Source of the DNA: Solirubrobacterales bacterium
GTDB lineage: Bacteria > Actinomycetota > Thermoleophilia > Solirubrobacterales > Solirubrobacteraceae
Assembly: GCA_003133565.1 (NCBI GenBank)
Contig: PKYB01000079.1
Coordinates: forward strand, 1-32,135
Reading direction: 5' to 3'
DNA: 32,135 bases
Position numbers and translations under genes: made by a program
Shown here: piece by piece, positions 1-9,789 of the stretch
Layout: every line of letters begins with the position of its first letter
Position numbering within the stretch: position 1 is the first letter of the stretch
Notes under the pieces: model-generated
What the model saw: the letters and a program-made list of their open reading frames with translations, nothing else
Database searches by the model: none
What the model was told of the DNA's origin: nothing

Positions 1-486
1 GACCCCAATAGTGGGCTCATCTACCTCAGAGCGCGTTGGTACGACCCAAGTACCGGGCAGTTCATGAGCGTTGATCCCGACGACAGTCAAACCGGCGAGC
101 CATACAGCTACGCCAACGACAACCCGACCGACAACACCGATCCGAGCGGGGAGTTCTACAAGCTTGTCGTAAGTAAAAACCTGACGGCCTCGCAGGCCAT
201 AATCTACGGACTGGCCCTCCAGAATCTCGCGGACGGCGCCGACGAGTCGGAGCTTCCGAGCTGGCTAGATTTGGTGAAGTCGGTTGCTGCTCTAGCAGTT
301 AGGGATATCGGCAGGGACCTGGAGTTTGTAGGGAACGACGCAGCTCAGCTCAACGCCGACCAGAGCTACACAGCTCGCCGACGCTACGGACCTTGGGGCG
401 TGCATTTCGACTTTTGGTTGACCTCGCATCTCCCATTTTGGCAATTCGGCGCATACGTCTATCAATGGCAGGGTCCGGCGAGGTGA
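1..486 (+). CDS. RHS repeat-associated core, C-terminal tip (5' end outside window)
   Basis: The frame is open from base 1 and its first codons read DPNSGLIYLRARWYDPSTG, the hallmark end of the RHS core. Then comes a short PSYANDNPTDNTDPSG-like motif (about residues 35-52) that marks the junction with the variable tip. The remaining ~110 residues are an unrecognised tip rich in Trp and aromatic residues at the end (HFDFW, HLPFWQFGAYVYQW). In RHS/YD proteins the core forms a shell around a C-terminal toxin released by cleavage at this junction, so a toxin role for the tip is likely but its activity is unknown. The first in-frame ATG is at 64, too late to be the real start, so the gene continues upstream or is a displaced tip. 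A lipoprotein gene follows after 20 bases. Confidence 0.8.
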   Translation, partial: DPNSGLIYLRARWYDPSTGQFMSVDPDDSQTGEPYSYANDNPTDNTDPSGEFYKLVVSKNLTASQAIIYGLALQNLADGADESELPSWLDLVKSVAALAVRDIGRDLEFVGNDAAQLNADQSYTARRRYGPWGVHFDFWLTSHLPFWQFGAYVYQWQGPAR

Positions 487-506
487 AGCTGGAAGGTAAG
501 GGCTTC

Positions 507-923
507 ATGCGTGCACGCGCGCGGACTCGTGTCATCACTATGCTCTGGGTGATCTGCACGATGCTGGCGTTCGCTGGATGCTCGTCAGGCTCCGGCCAAA
601 CGGGCGCGAACGAAACACGTGCGATCGTGGCGGCGCTCGGCGACAGCGGAGTGCCAAGCGTGTGTTTTGCTGTGCGTGTTGCGCTCGCGAACGAAGACTA
701 TGCTCTGGTGCGGATGAGCGGTCACAGCGGCTGTGCGCGCTACCAGGACCGTATGCCTTTCGTGCCGCAAGGTCTCATAATCATGGAAAGAATCGATCAC
801 CGCTGGGGCGCGGCGTTTGCCGGCAGCGCTGGGGTTCCGTGTCCGTTGCCAGCGATTCCTCGAAACGTCCAGAAAGCTCTGCACGTGTGCCGCCCGGGCG
901 AAGGCACGGCGCGTGGGGGTTAG
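507..923 (+). CDS. Small predicted lipoprotein next to RHS tip
   Basis: A 138-residue product with no recognised domain. An Arg-rich N-terminus is followed by a hydrophobic stretch and a lipobox (LAFAGC, Cys about residue 25), then a Ser/Gly linker, so it is probably exported and lipid-anchored. Four more cysteines lie in the body, which could form disulfides outside the membrane. I chose the ATG at 507 because a GGAAGG-like ribosome site lies about 10 bases upstream; the in-frame ATG at 540 would also give a signal peptide. The frame stays open back to 393 but that part overlaps the RHS tip and shows no protein-like features. Its position 20 bases behind an RHS toxin tip makes it a candidate immunity protein (inference only). 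Confidence 0.6.
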   Translation: MRARARTRVITMLWVICTMLAFAGCSSGSGQTGANETRAIVAALGDSGVPSVCFAVRVALANEDYALVRMSGHSGCARYQDRMPFVPQGLIIMERIDHRWGAAFAGSAGVPCPLPAIPRNVQKALHVCRPGEGTARGG

Positions 924-1014
924 GACAACGGCCATGGTGGCAGTTGTCGGCCCCAAACGGTTTCGTGGTGCGGATTGAGTGTCGACTTGTCAGCTCGTCG
1001 ATTACGCTGCTGTG

Positions 1015-1719
1015 ATGGCGACGGAAGCAGCTAGTTTGGACGACGTGCTTGTCGCGCAGCTGGAGAGCTGCATGATTGGTCGCGGCTGGACCGTCGCCGT
1101 GCCGCAGGGAGTCAACACGCTCGCCGGCGCGAGGGCTCAGCCGCCAACGGTTTCGCGATCCATCACGCTTGCATACTTCCGACACCCTGTCGAGGCGACT
1201 GGATTCGTTGCGACGGCGGCTTTTGAACGGGAGTCGGAGTTTGAGATGGACCGGGGTATGCCGCGCTTGCGTGAGGGAACAGTTGTTCATGTCACGATGG
1301 TGGTCGGTGTGACTCATCCCAAGAGCGAGCAGTTATTGGCAATGCTCGGCGCACGTCATTGCAATCTTGCGGTGGAGTGCTACCTCGATGAGCTGCCGGA
1401 GGCGCGCGGAGTGGATGCGGTCCCCATTGCGAACGCCGCCGATGTCGGTCCGGCGACGGAACGATTGGCATCACTCGCAGGCCGGTACGCGCTGCCATTT
1501 GCCACTGTGCGATCAACGGTCGAGGCGTATCTCACTGAGCTGACCACGGACGAGGGGCGTCTCGATTTCGCGAGTGAGCAAGTGCCAGCGTTGCTCATGG
1601 CAGCGGAGCGGCCAGACGAAGCACGCGAGGCGTTGGCTCGGTACGGTCGCGTGGCTGGAGCCGACTACGAGCGGTTTCGACTGGCGTGCGAGCGCCATTG
1701 GGCCACTCAGTCCTCCTGA
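1015..1719 (+). CDS. Hypothetical protein
   Basis: A 234-residue protein that I do not recognise. It has a mixed alpha/beta N-terminal half (strand-like TLAYFRHPV and TVVHVTMVVGVT) and a helical, acidic C-terminal half (about residues 150-230: YLTELTTDEGRLD, ERPDEAREALARYG) reminiscent of a helical repeat. No signal peptide or membrane segment is visible. ATG 1015 is the likely start; a GTG at 979 in the same frame would add 12 residues. No strong ribosome site precedes either. The stop at 1719 is followed directly, in another frame, by TPR-like coding sequence, so the gene may have lost a C-terminal repeat domain by frameshift. Confidence 0.55.
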   Translation: MATEAASLDDVLVAQLESCMIGRGWTVAVPQGVNTLAGARAQPPTVSRSITLAYFRHPVEATGFVATAAFERESEFEMDRGMPRLREGTVVHVTMVVGVTHPKSEQLLAMLGARHCNLAVECYLDELPEARGVDAVPIANAADVGPATERLASLAGRYALPFATVRSTVEAYLTELTTDEGRLDFASEQVPALLMAAERPDEAREALARYGRVAGADYERFRLACERHWATQSS

Positions 1720-2086
1720 GCAGCCCAATCTCCAGGCGCGCGGCGACGCGACTCATGCTGAGGAGGCTTTTCGACGCGGTGCTGACGGGGGTGATGCAGA
1801 CGCAGCGAACGGTTTAGGAGCGCTCCTGTTCGCGCGCGGTGATCGAGACGCGGCTATTGCCGCATTCCGCCTCGCGGATCAGCGGGAATCACCGGCAGGA
1901 GCAGTAAATCTCGGGCTTCGGTTGGAGGAGCAGGGTGACTTACAGGCTGCTGAGAATGCTCTACGTCGCGCCGACGAACGAGGAAGTGCGGAGGGCGCGT
2001 TCCGACTTGGGAGGTTGCTCGAGCGCGCCGGTAACCCTCGAGAAGCGGAACTTTGCTTCCGCCGCGCCAATGAGCGCGGGCGCTGA
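1720..2086 (+). pseudogene. TPR/Sel1-like repeat fragment without a start
   Basis: This frame encodes three ~36-residue helical repeats of TPR/Sel1 type, with recurring AEEAFRRGAD-GDADAANGLG, AAIAAFRLADQRESPAGAVNLG and AAENALRRADERGSAEGAFRLG patterns, ending in FRRANERGR. The frame extends back to 1574 but there it only shadows the end of the preceding gene, and no ATG, GTG or TTG lies in frame between the upstream stop region and the first repeat. The simplest reading is a decayed C-terminal part of a longer TPR protein, possibly the C-terminus of the 1015-1719 gene lost by a frameshift near 1710-1725. The repeat structure is seen directly; the frameshift is inference. Confidence 0.5.
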
Positions 2087-2145
2087 CGGCCTGGACACGG
2101 CTGTTCCAGCTCCGATAGGCACCTCGCTTTCGCTCGCCCCTCCGC

Positions 2146-2237
2146 GCTAGCCAGTCTTACCTTCCCGCGTCTCTCCCGCAGCACGGTCCATAACACCTCG
2201 CCGCTGCACGCTTAGCGCTCGCTGCCATTCTCCGGCG
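2146..2237 (+). repeat. Imperfect direct repeat, copy A
   Basis: This intergenic stretch resembles 3908-3986. The left part starts GCTAGCC and ends CCCGCAGCACGGTCC, with about 38 of 44 positions matching by eye. The right part shares TCGCTCGCTGCC and TTC-CCGGCG-type sequence. Between them the copies diverge and differ by a few bases in length. The two copies lie before and after the second RHS cassette. The rest of 2087-2387 holds no gene I can support. Confidence 0.55.
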
Positions 2238-2387
2238 TCCTGCTACCTGTCTCAACGCCCGCTGTTACGACGCGGCGAGAGGCCGACAACGCTTATGCGG
2301 CTCTCCTTGTCCGGCGGCGGAGACGCTCCGCATCCACGAGCCGCGCGGTTTGCTGAGCCTGCTCTACAAGCTCGGCCACCGGCCTAG

Positions 2388-3284
2388 CGGGGGACATCCG
2401 GACGCTCCGACACGAGCAGCGGCACGACCACCCAGCTCACCTGGGACCCCACATCGAGCGTTCCGCTGCTGATCGTCAACGGCACGACCAACATCATCTA
2501 CGGCCCCGGCAACCTGCCACTCGAACAGATCGGCCCAGACGACACACCGGTCTACTACCACCACGACAGCCTCGGCTCAACCCGCCTGCTCACCAACACG
2601 GCCGGCGACCCGGTCGAGACGATCAAGTACCGCCCCTACGGCACGCCGACCATCACCAGCGGCAGCGCGACCACCAACCTGCTCTTCGCCGGACAGTACA
2701 CCGACCCAAACAACGGGCTGATCTACATGCAGGCAAGGTGGTATGACCCGGGCACCGGGCAATTCTTGAGCCTCGACCCGCTAGAAAGTGAGACTGGCGC
2801 CGCCTACTACTACGCGGGCGACAATCCCACTGACGAGACAGACCCGACCGGCGAAGACGCGATACCCGTTCCCGTCGAACTCTGCGTCGACGGGCCCGAA
2901 GCGGCCGTTGCCTGCGCGATCCTGGCTGCCGCAGGACTGTTCGTGGGCGAGCAGGCTGTCCACAATGTGATCGACGCGCTCTTTGGAAGTGGTACGCCCA
3001 GCATGAGCGTCTCGTCCCCAAACATTGGGGCGAACGGACCGACTGGAATAATGGTCGCTGCCGCCGAGGAGCCGAACCCTAGCGACCTCGAAAGGATCAG
3101 CGATGCGGAACTCAAGCGGATCCTTAAGGGCTATGACACCGATCCGCACACCGACAAGGAGGAAACCGTGGGAGCAGGGGCAGCCGGCGAATACGACTAC
3201 TACAAAGACAAAGCGACGGGCGACCTCTGGTTGCGTCCACGCGGTGGCGGCGAACTCATTCCGACAGGCCTCAACGCGCGGTGA
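2388..3284 (+). CDS. 5'-truncated RHS core with putative toxin tip
   Basis: An in-frame stop at 2385 is followed by ~298 open codons starting inside the RHS core: TQLTWDP, YYHHDSLGSTRLL, ETIKYRPYGTP, LLFAGQYTDPNNGLIY and ARWYDPGTGQFLSLDPLES, then the junction YYYAGDNPTDETDPTGED. The tip (about 140 residues) contains an Ala-rich hydrophobic segment (AVACAILAAAGLFV) and a C-terminal part ISDAELKRILKGYD, YDYYKDKATGDLWLRP, ELIPTGLNAR. From memory that ending resembles type 33 polymorphic toxin domains (not verified). There is no ATG or GTG before 2727, so the piece looks like a displaced tip lacking its own start rather than a complete gene. Its stop overlaps the start of the downstream DUF4279-like gene, the usual toxin-immunity arrangement. 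Confidence 0.75.
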   Translation, partial: RGTSGRSDTSSGTTTQLTWDPTSSVPLLIVNGTTNIIYGPGNLPLEQIGPDDTPVYYHHDSLGSTRLLTNTAGDPVETIKYRPYGTPTITSGSATTNLLFAGQYTDPNNGLIYMQARWYDPGTGQFLSLDPLESETGAAYYYAGDNPTDETDPTGEDAIPVPVELCVDGPEAAVACAILAAAGLFVGEQAVHNVIDALFGSGTPSMSVSSPNIGANGPTGIMVAAAEEPNPSDLERISDAELKRILKGYDTDPHTDKEETVGAGAAGEYDYYKDKATGDLWLRPRGGGELIPTGLNAR

Positions 3285-3727
3285 TTAGCGAAGTCAGCGA
3301 GCCCCGCGGGCCGAACGACGCCTGGGAGGAGATCAAGTGCGCGCTTGTCGTCTCCAGCTCCAGTTTGAGCCCGGCGGAAGTGACAGCGCGGCTGGGTGTC
3401 GACCCATCGATTCAGCGGACAAAAGGCGCCGCCAGATCGGGAAACCCGAGGCTACCCGTCGTAACTAATCAGTGGATATGGCAGCCCGACATGACAGATG
3501 GGCAGTCGATGGACATCCAGCTAGATGCCATCTGGGCTGCTCTGAGTCCCCGCGCGAGCGCATTTGCGAGCCTTCCGCCAGACACCGAAGTCGTGCTCGA
3601 CATCGTGATTTTCCACCGTGGAAGCCACCTTCGCCTTGGCTGGGCGCTTGCCGCTCGACACATCGCGGCTGCGAGCGCGCTAGGCGCCGCGATCGGCGTT
3701 GACGAGTACGACTACACCCGAGGTTGA
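3281..3727 (+). CDS. DUF4279-like putative immunity protein
   Basis: 148 residues. The N-terminal strand-helix CALVVSSSSLSPAEVTARLGVDPS, a central Trp-containing strand (NQWIWQPD) and the C-terminal AIGVDEYDY pattern match my memory of the DUF4279 family, which occurs in polymorphic-toxin immunity loci. The start is the GTG at 3281, whose GTGA overlaps the TGA of the RHS tip, giving a 4-base overlap and likely translational coupling. No signal peptide, so cytoplasmic. Its expected job is to neutralise the tip encoded just upstream (inference from position). The family call is from pattern memory only. Confidence 0.65.
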   Translation: MISEVSEPRGPNDAWEEIKCALVVSSSSLSPAEVTARLGVDPSIQRTKGAARSGNPRLPVVTNQWIWQPDMTDGQSMDIQLDAIWAALSPRASAFASLPPDTEVVLDIVIFHRGSHLRLGWALAARHIAAASALGAAIGVDEYDYTRG

Positions 3728-4422
3728 GCAGCTTGGTGGGCCGTCGACGGTCGGGGTTATTTCGGCCGGTCGGATCGCGGATCTTAGGTCGGACGCGAGC
3801 GCCTGGTGTCCACCCGGTGGCATCCGGGCGTGGCTGGGGTCCGTCACCGCGGGCACGGTGGGCAGCTCGGGTTATTGGAGCGCGCAGGCCGTCGCGCGCC
3901 TCTCCACGCTAGCCCGCCTTACCTGCCCGCGTATGCCCGCAGCACGGTCCGTTAGTGCTCGCCATCGCTCGCTGCCCTTCCCGGCGGCCACCATGCTGGC
4001 TCTCTCACCGCCCTCTGTCTACCGCTCCCCGATTACCAATACACGCGACGCACGAGGTTGCGCCATGCGGCGTACGGCTAGGGCCGGACATCAGGTTCGA
4101 GTCGGCGAAGTGCTCGGGAGCACGGCTGGGTAGCCGGCGTCGGGCGTTGAGTCCAGGCTCGCGTCGGCGGCCTGTTCTTCCGCTCGCGCGGCGTCCTCGC
4201 CATCTCGACCGCGCCCTGACCTATCACCTCCAACACCGCTATCCCTCCGCCTCGCGCCCCCGCCTGAGCACCACACTCCAGCCCTCACCCGCCACAGCCC
4301 GCACCGACCACCGACACTCCAACCGCAACAACAACCCTGCCGCTCCGCTCCGCTACGCAGCACACAGTATCACCTACGATGACGTTATTCCGGCTAGCCG
4401 CTTTACCCGCTATCATCTACCT
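3728..4422. other. Intergenic stretch with repeat copy B, otherwise no gene seen
   Basis: About 695 bases separate the immunity gene from the XRE gene. Open frames here have compositionally biased, low-complexity translations (Arg/Pro/Ser-rich) and no ribosome sites, so I do not call genes. It contains the second copy of the direct repeat (3908-3986). The last 60 bases are less GC-rich (around TATCACCTACGATGACGTTATT) and may hold the promoter of the XRE gene. Confidence 0.5.
3908..3986 (+). repeat. Imperfect direct repeat, copy B
   Basis: Second copy of the repeat at 2146-2237, with the same start GCTAGCC, the shared block CCCGCAGCACGGTCC and the shared right end CGCTCGCTGCC plus CCGGCG. It lies 181 bases after the DUF4279-like gene, so the RHS tip plus its immunity gene is bracketed by the two copies, which are about 1.76 kb apart. 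Confidence 0.55.
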
Positions 4423-4734
4423 GTGGCGAGATCGAGGAGGCAGCGGCGGGCCGGATCGCAGCGGCCGCGAGCGCAGACATCAACAAGGCCGCGCCAGGCC
4501 GAGCGCGAGGTCGGTGACACCCTTGCGGCGCTCCGTCGAACCGTCGGGCTAACGCAGGTTCAGCTCGCCGCGAAGTTGGGCGCGTCGCAGCGCGCGATTT
4601 CGCACGTGGAGCATGAGCCGAACCCGCGTGTGGCAACGCTCGACGGCTACGTGCAGGCGCTCGGCGGTCGGCTCGAGCTGCGAGTGGTGCTCGAGGACCG
4701 CAGCGTTGTCTTGCTGCTCGCTTCGGACGCGTAG
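4423..4734 (+). CDS. XRE-family HTH protein, antitoxin-like
   Basis: 103 residues from GTG 4423. A basic N-terminal tail (about 30 residues, RSRRQRRAGSQRPRAQ) precedes a Cro/C1-type helix-turn-helix (about residues 32-75: TLAALRRTVGLTQVQLAAKL, ASQRAISHVE), followed by YVQALGGRLELRVVLED, the typical end of HigA-like antitoxins. The frame is open back to 3955 but the upstream translation is low-complexity, so the GTG is preferred. TATCAT lies 7 bases before it and could be the -10 of a leaderless transcript (speculative). No RelE/HigB-like toxin gene is next to it, so it is either an orphan antitoxin or a plain regulator. A second HTH gene follows after 26 bases. Confidence 0.7.
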   Translation: MARSRRQRRAGSQRPRAQTSTRPRQAEREVGDTLAALRRTVGLTQVQLAAKLGASQRAISHVEHEPNPRVATLDGYVQALGGRLELRVVLEDRSVVLLLASDA

Positions 4735-4760
4735 ACGCCGCCGGCTATCGTTGGTGCTTG

Positions 4761-5066
4761 ATGGCTGATCGACTGCTCACGGTTCCGCAGGTCGCCGAAG
4801 AGTTCCAGGTGACCGATCAGACGATCCGCAACTGGATCGACAGTGGCGTGCTACCGGCGGTAAGGGTTGGTCGCGCGTTTCGGATCAAGCGCAGTGACGT
4901 CGACGCGCTACTCGATCGTGCGCGTGCCGACAGCAACTCGCTTGCGACGCGGCGTGATCTCTGGGCACCGAGCGACGCGGGCCTACCGCGACGCAAGGGC
5001 CGGGTTGCTGCCGATCACGCTATTTGGGACGCCGACGCCGACGCGGTCCAACTGACGCCGCAGTGA
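4761..5066 (+). CDS. Excisionase-family (MerR-like) HTH DNA-binding protein
   Basis: 101 residues from ATG 4761 (an in-frame TTG at 4758 is directly adjacent). Residues 4-55 are a winged helix-turn-helix of the HTH_17/excisionase type: LLTVPQVAEEFQVTDQTIR, NWIDSGVLPAVRVGRAFRIK, DVDALL. The C-terminal half is polar and without recognised fold. It lies 26 bases after the XRE gene, probably in one transcript. Such proteins serve either as recombination directionality factors or as small regulators; no integrase gene is in the window, so I cannot decide. Confidence 0.7.
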   Translation: MADRLLTVPQVAEEFQVTDQTIRNWIDSGVLPAVRVGRAFRIKRSDVDALLDRARADSNSLATRRDLWAPSDAGLPRRKGRVAADHAIWDADADAVQLTPQ

Positions 5067-5079
5067 CCCGCCGGCGCTG

Positions 5080-5520
5080 CTAGGCAGAGCGGGCCTTGGG
5101 CAGCAGACCGCTCGCGCGGTCCTCGCGCCTGACCGCCTCGGCCAACTCGGCGGCCGCTTCGCCGAGCAGCTCGAACCCTCTCGCGACCTCCAGCAGCTCG
5201 GTAGTCGCGGCCGCGCGCTCGAGGACGAGCACCGCGTCGTCAAAGGCCCGCCACAACTCAGCCGGCCCGCGCCGGCCGCTCCCCGGCTGCAGCTCCCACG
5301 GCTGGCTTCCAGCCGACTTGTGCGGCGGCCAGGCAAACCCGGCCGCCTGCGCCTCGCGACAGATCTTCGCCTCGATCCGCGCCGCGCCCGACAACGACGC
5401 AAGCCGCGAGCTGAAGCCGCCATCCGGCGGCGCCAACCGATGAGCGTCGATCGCAACGCTCCAGACCGCCTGAGCGCTCTTGAACGCGTCCTGAATCTGC
5501 TCGCCGTCGGTCTCACTCAT
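5080..5520 (-). CDS. Hypothetical protein
   Basis: 146 residues starting MSETDGEQIQDAFKSAQ at the ATG ending at 5520. Mostly helical and Ala/Glu-rich, with a central Trp/Pro segment (AGFAWPPHKSAGSQPW) and a C-terminal helix (ELLGEAAAELAEAVRRED). No signal peptide, membrane segment or known motif is visible. It converges on the HTH gene ending at 5066 and is divergent from the HTH gene starting at 5620, with an inverted repeat in the shared upstream region. Function unknown. Coding style (high third-position GC on this strand) supports it as a real gene. Confidence 0.55.
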   Translation of the reverse strand: MSETDGEQIQDAFKSAQAVWSVAIDAHRLAPPDGGFSSRLASLSGAARIEAKICREAQAAGFAWPPHKSAGSQPWELQPGSGRRGPAELWRAFDDAVLVLERAAATTELLEVARGFELLGEAAAELAEAVRREDRASGLLPKARSA

Positions 5521-5540
5521 AATCTGGATCTTCTCAAGGA

Positions 5541-5560
5541 GCGATGACGCTAATCATCGC
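5541..5560. promoter_or_regulatory. Inverted repeat between divergent genes, candidate operator
   Basis: GCGATGA and TCATCGC form a perfect 7-base inverted repeat with a 6-base spacer. It lies 21 bases upstream of the minus-strand hypothetical gene and 60 bases upstream of the plus-strand HTH gene at 5620, in a region less GC-rich than its surroundings. The HTH protein could bind it to control one or both genes; this is inference. Confidence 0.35.
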
Positions 5561-5619
5561 GTGACAACGCAATATACGGACATTTTGGCTTGTTTGGGGT
5601 AGGATCTCGACCCACGAAC

Positions 5620-5955
5620 ATGTCTCCACCAGCCCAACCGCCCCGTCCACGCCTCACCCGCGAAGACGTCGCCGCAGCCCGCGAAGTCGCAGAGCTGCTC
5701 CGAATCCCGATGTCGACCGTCTTCGAATACGCCCGCCGCGGCGTCATCCCCGGCCACAAACTCGGCCGACGCTGGATCTTCCTCCACGACGAAATCGAAG
5801 CGTCGCTACGTCGAGCCCCAGCTCTTAGCGAGTCGCGCGAAGCCATAGCGCCGGCCCCACTAGAGTCCGCAATTCGCGCAAGAAAAGTGTCCAAGCGGTA
5901 CCCGCAAACGGTACCCTCGGCGAGCTCCACGGAGCAGCGGCCGCTCTTCAGCTAG
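5620..5955 (+). CDS. Excisionase-family HTH DNA-binding protein
   Basis: 111 residues from ATG 5620. After a Pro-rich start comes an HTH_17-type domain (about residues 13-58: TREDVAAAREVAELLRIPM, STVFEYARRGVIPGHKLG, RRWIFLHDEIEASL). The C-terminal half is Ala/Ser/Pro-rich and probably disordered. An in-frame TTG at 5590 would add 10 residues without better support. It ends 34 bases before the 3' end of tRNA-Ala(CGC). An excisionase-like gene beside a tRNA 3' end is typical of integrated elements, but no integrase is seen. Confidence 0.65.
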   Translation: MSPPAQPPRPRLTREDVAAAREVAELLRIPMSTVFEYARRGVIPGHKLGRRWIFLHDEIEASLRRAPALSESREAIAPAPLESAIRARKVSKRYPQTVPSASSTEQRPLFS

Positions 5956-5988
5956 CGCAAACCGCCCATATGCAGGCTGGTTTGCCGA

Positions 5989-6061
5989 TGGAGCTAGGGG
6001 GACTCGAACCCCCGACCTCCTGGGTGCGATCCAGGCGCTCTCCCAACTGAGCTATAGCCCC
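5989..6061 (-). tRNA. tRNA-Ala(CGC)
   Basis: Read on the minus strand, GGGGCTA and TAGCTCC form the 7-pair acceptor stem (one G-T pair), followed by a D-arm TAGCTCAGTTGGGAGAGC, an anticodon stem CCTGG/CCAGG with loop ATCGCAC (anticodon CGC) and a T-arm GGGGGTTCGAGTCCCCC. The discriminator is A and CCA is not encoded. It reads GCG codons, common in this high-GC genome. Confidence 0.95.
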
Positions 6062-6217
6062 GGGGCCGCGCCGAGCTGCGGCGCGAGGTGGCTGCAGTCT
6101 AGATCAGTGCCGCCGCAGCCATCGTTCGCCCCAATCGGGCGGTTGTCCGGATAGCTCTCGCGTCGACCGATTTGGCTGAGAGAGCAGTCAGACAGCTCCA
6201 GCGTTAGGCTTCACGTA

Positions 6218-6511
6218 ATGAGCGACCTCGACAAGGCGATCCGCGAGCACCTCGAGCTGAAGCGCCTGCGGGGTGCGGACCCGCGTGAGGTTGCGAGGAT
6301 CGAACGGGAAGCGCTCAGCGCCGTGCCGCGCGATCGGACAGAGGCATTCGAGCCAGAGCATCAGGCAGAAGTGCATGTGTTTGATGAACGGCCGCAGCTG
6401 CGCGAGGCGGCTCATGGCGCCAGGCCCGTGGCAACCGGCGCTGCGCGGTTCGCCCACCTTGACGCCGCCGAGGAGACGCAGGAGTTCTCGATCGAGCACG
6501 AGGCGAGCTAG
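6218..6511 (+). CDS. Small conserved-looking hypothetical protein
   Basis: 97 residues from the ATG at 6218. The N-terminus MSDLDKAIREHLELKRLRGADPREV, IEREAL forms an amphipathic charged helix, a pattern I recall from short actinobacterial proteins. The rest is acidic, with many His and Glu and no hydrophobic core, suggesting disorder. It lies between two tRNA-Ala genes in opposite orientation. The ribosome site is weak. Function unknown. Confidence 0.6.
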   Translation: MSDLDKAIREHLELKRLRGADPREVARIEREALSAVPRDRTEAFEPEHQAEVHVFDERPQLREAAHGARPVATGAARFAHLDAAEETQEFSIEHEAS

Positions 6512-6641
6512 GCCTACGAAGCTGGCCGCCAGGGCGGCCGTCGGTGGCGCACTTCCTGGGCCGTATGCGTCTCGCGACCGCCTAAGTCCGGCGGTCAACC
6601 GTCTAAGAACCTCCGAACCCAGCGGCTAACATCCGTCCCGA

Positions 6642-6714
6642 GGGGCCATAGCTCAGCTGGGAGAGCGCCTGCTTTGCAAGCAGGAGGTCGCCGGTTCGAG
6701 ACCGGCTGGCTCCA
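6642..6714 (+). tRNA. tRNA-Ala(TGC)
   Basis: GGGGCCA pairs with TGGCTCC in the acceptor stem. The D-arm is TAGCTCAGCTGGGAGAGC, the anticodon stem CCTGC/GCAGG has loop TTTGCAA (anticodon TGC), and the T-arm is GCCGGTTCGAGACCGGC. The discriminator is A and CCA is not encoded. Its 5' half is nearly identical to that of the tRNA-Ala(CGC) on the opposite strand. Confidence 0.95.
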
Positions 6715-6992
6715 CTCACGAATAGCCTGCAAAGTCCTAAGTTTGGCGGCGTTCGCGCGGCGACAGACCGCCAAAAGCCGGCCGCGGTACCACTCGCGGG
6801 TACCACTTGAGACGCGTTTCGTCACGCTCCACCTCACCGAAAGCCTGCTTGCTGCGCCCAATGACCTCCCTGAGCGCGCGGTAGCCGTCCGCGACGGCTC
6901 TTCGCTTCGGCCGTCATGGCTTCACCGAACGAACTCCTTCGCGGTTCAGGGGCGACGCGTGAGTGCACCGGGCCGCCCCTGAGCCGCCAACC

Positions 6993-9723
<2,731 letters not shown>

Positions 9724-9789
9724 TCAAGAAACGATTTGGCTAACCGCTGACAACCGTTGGCGTTCTGCGGCGCAGGCCGAGCCGATGCC

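Noticed and set aside
3955-4422. Upstream extension of the XRE gene
   Set aside because: Pro/Arg/Ser-rich translation lacking similarity; GTG 4423 gives a normal antitoxin-size protein.
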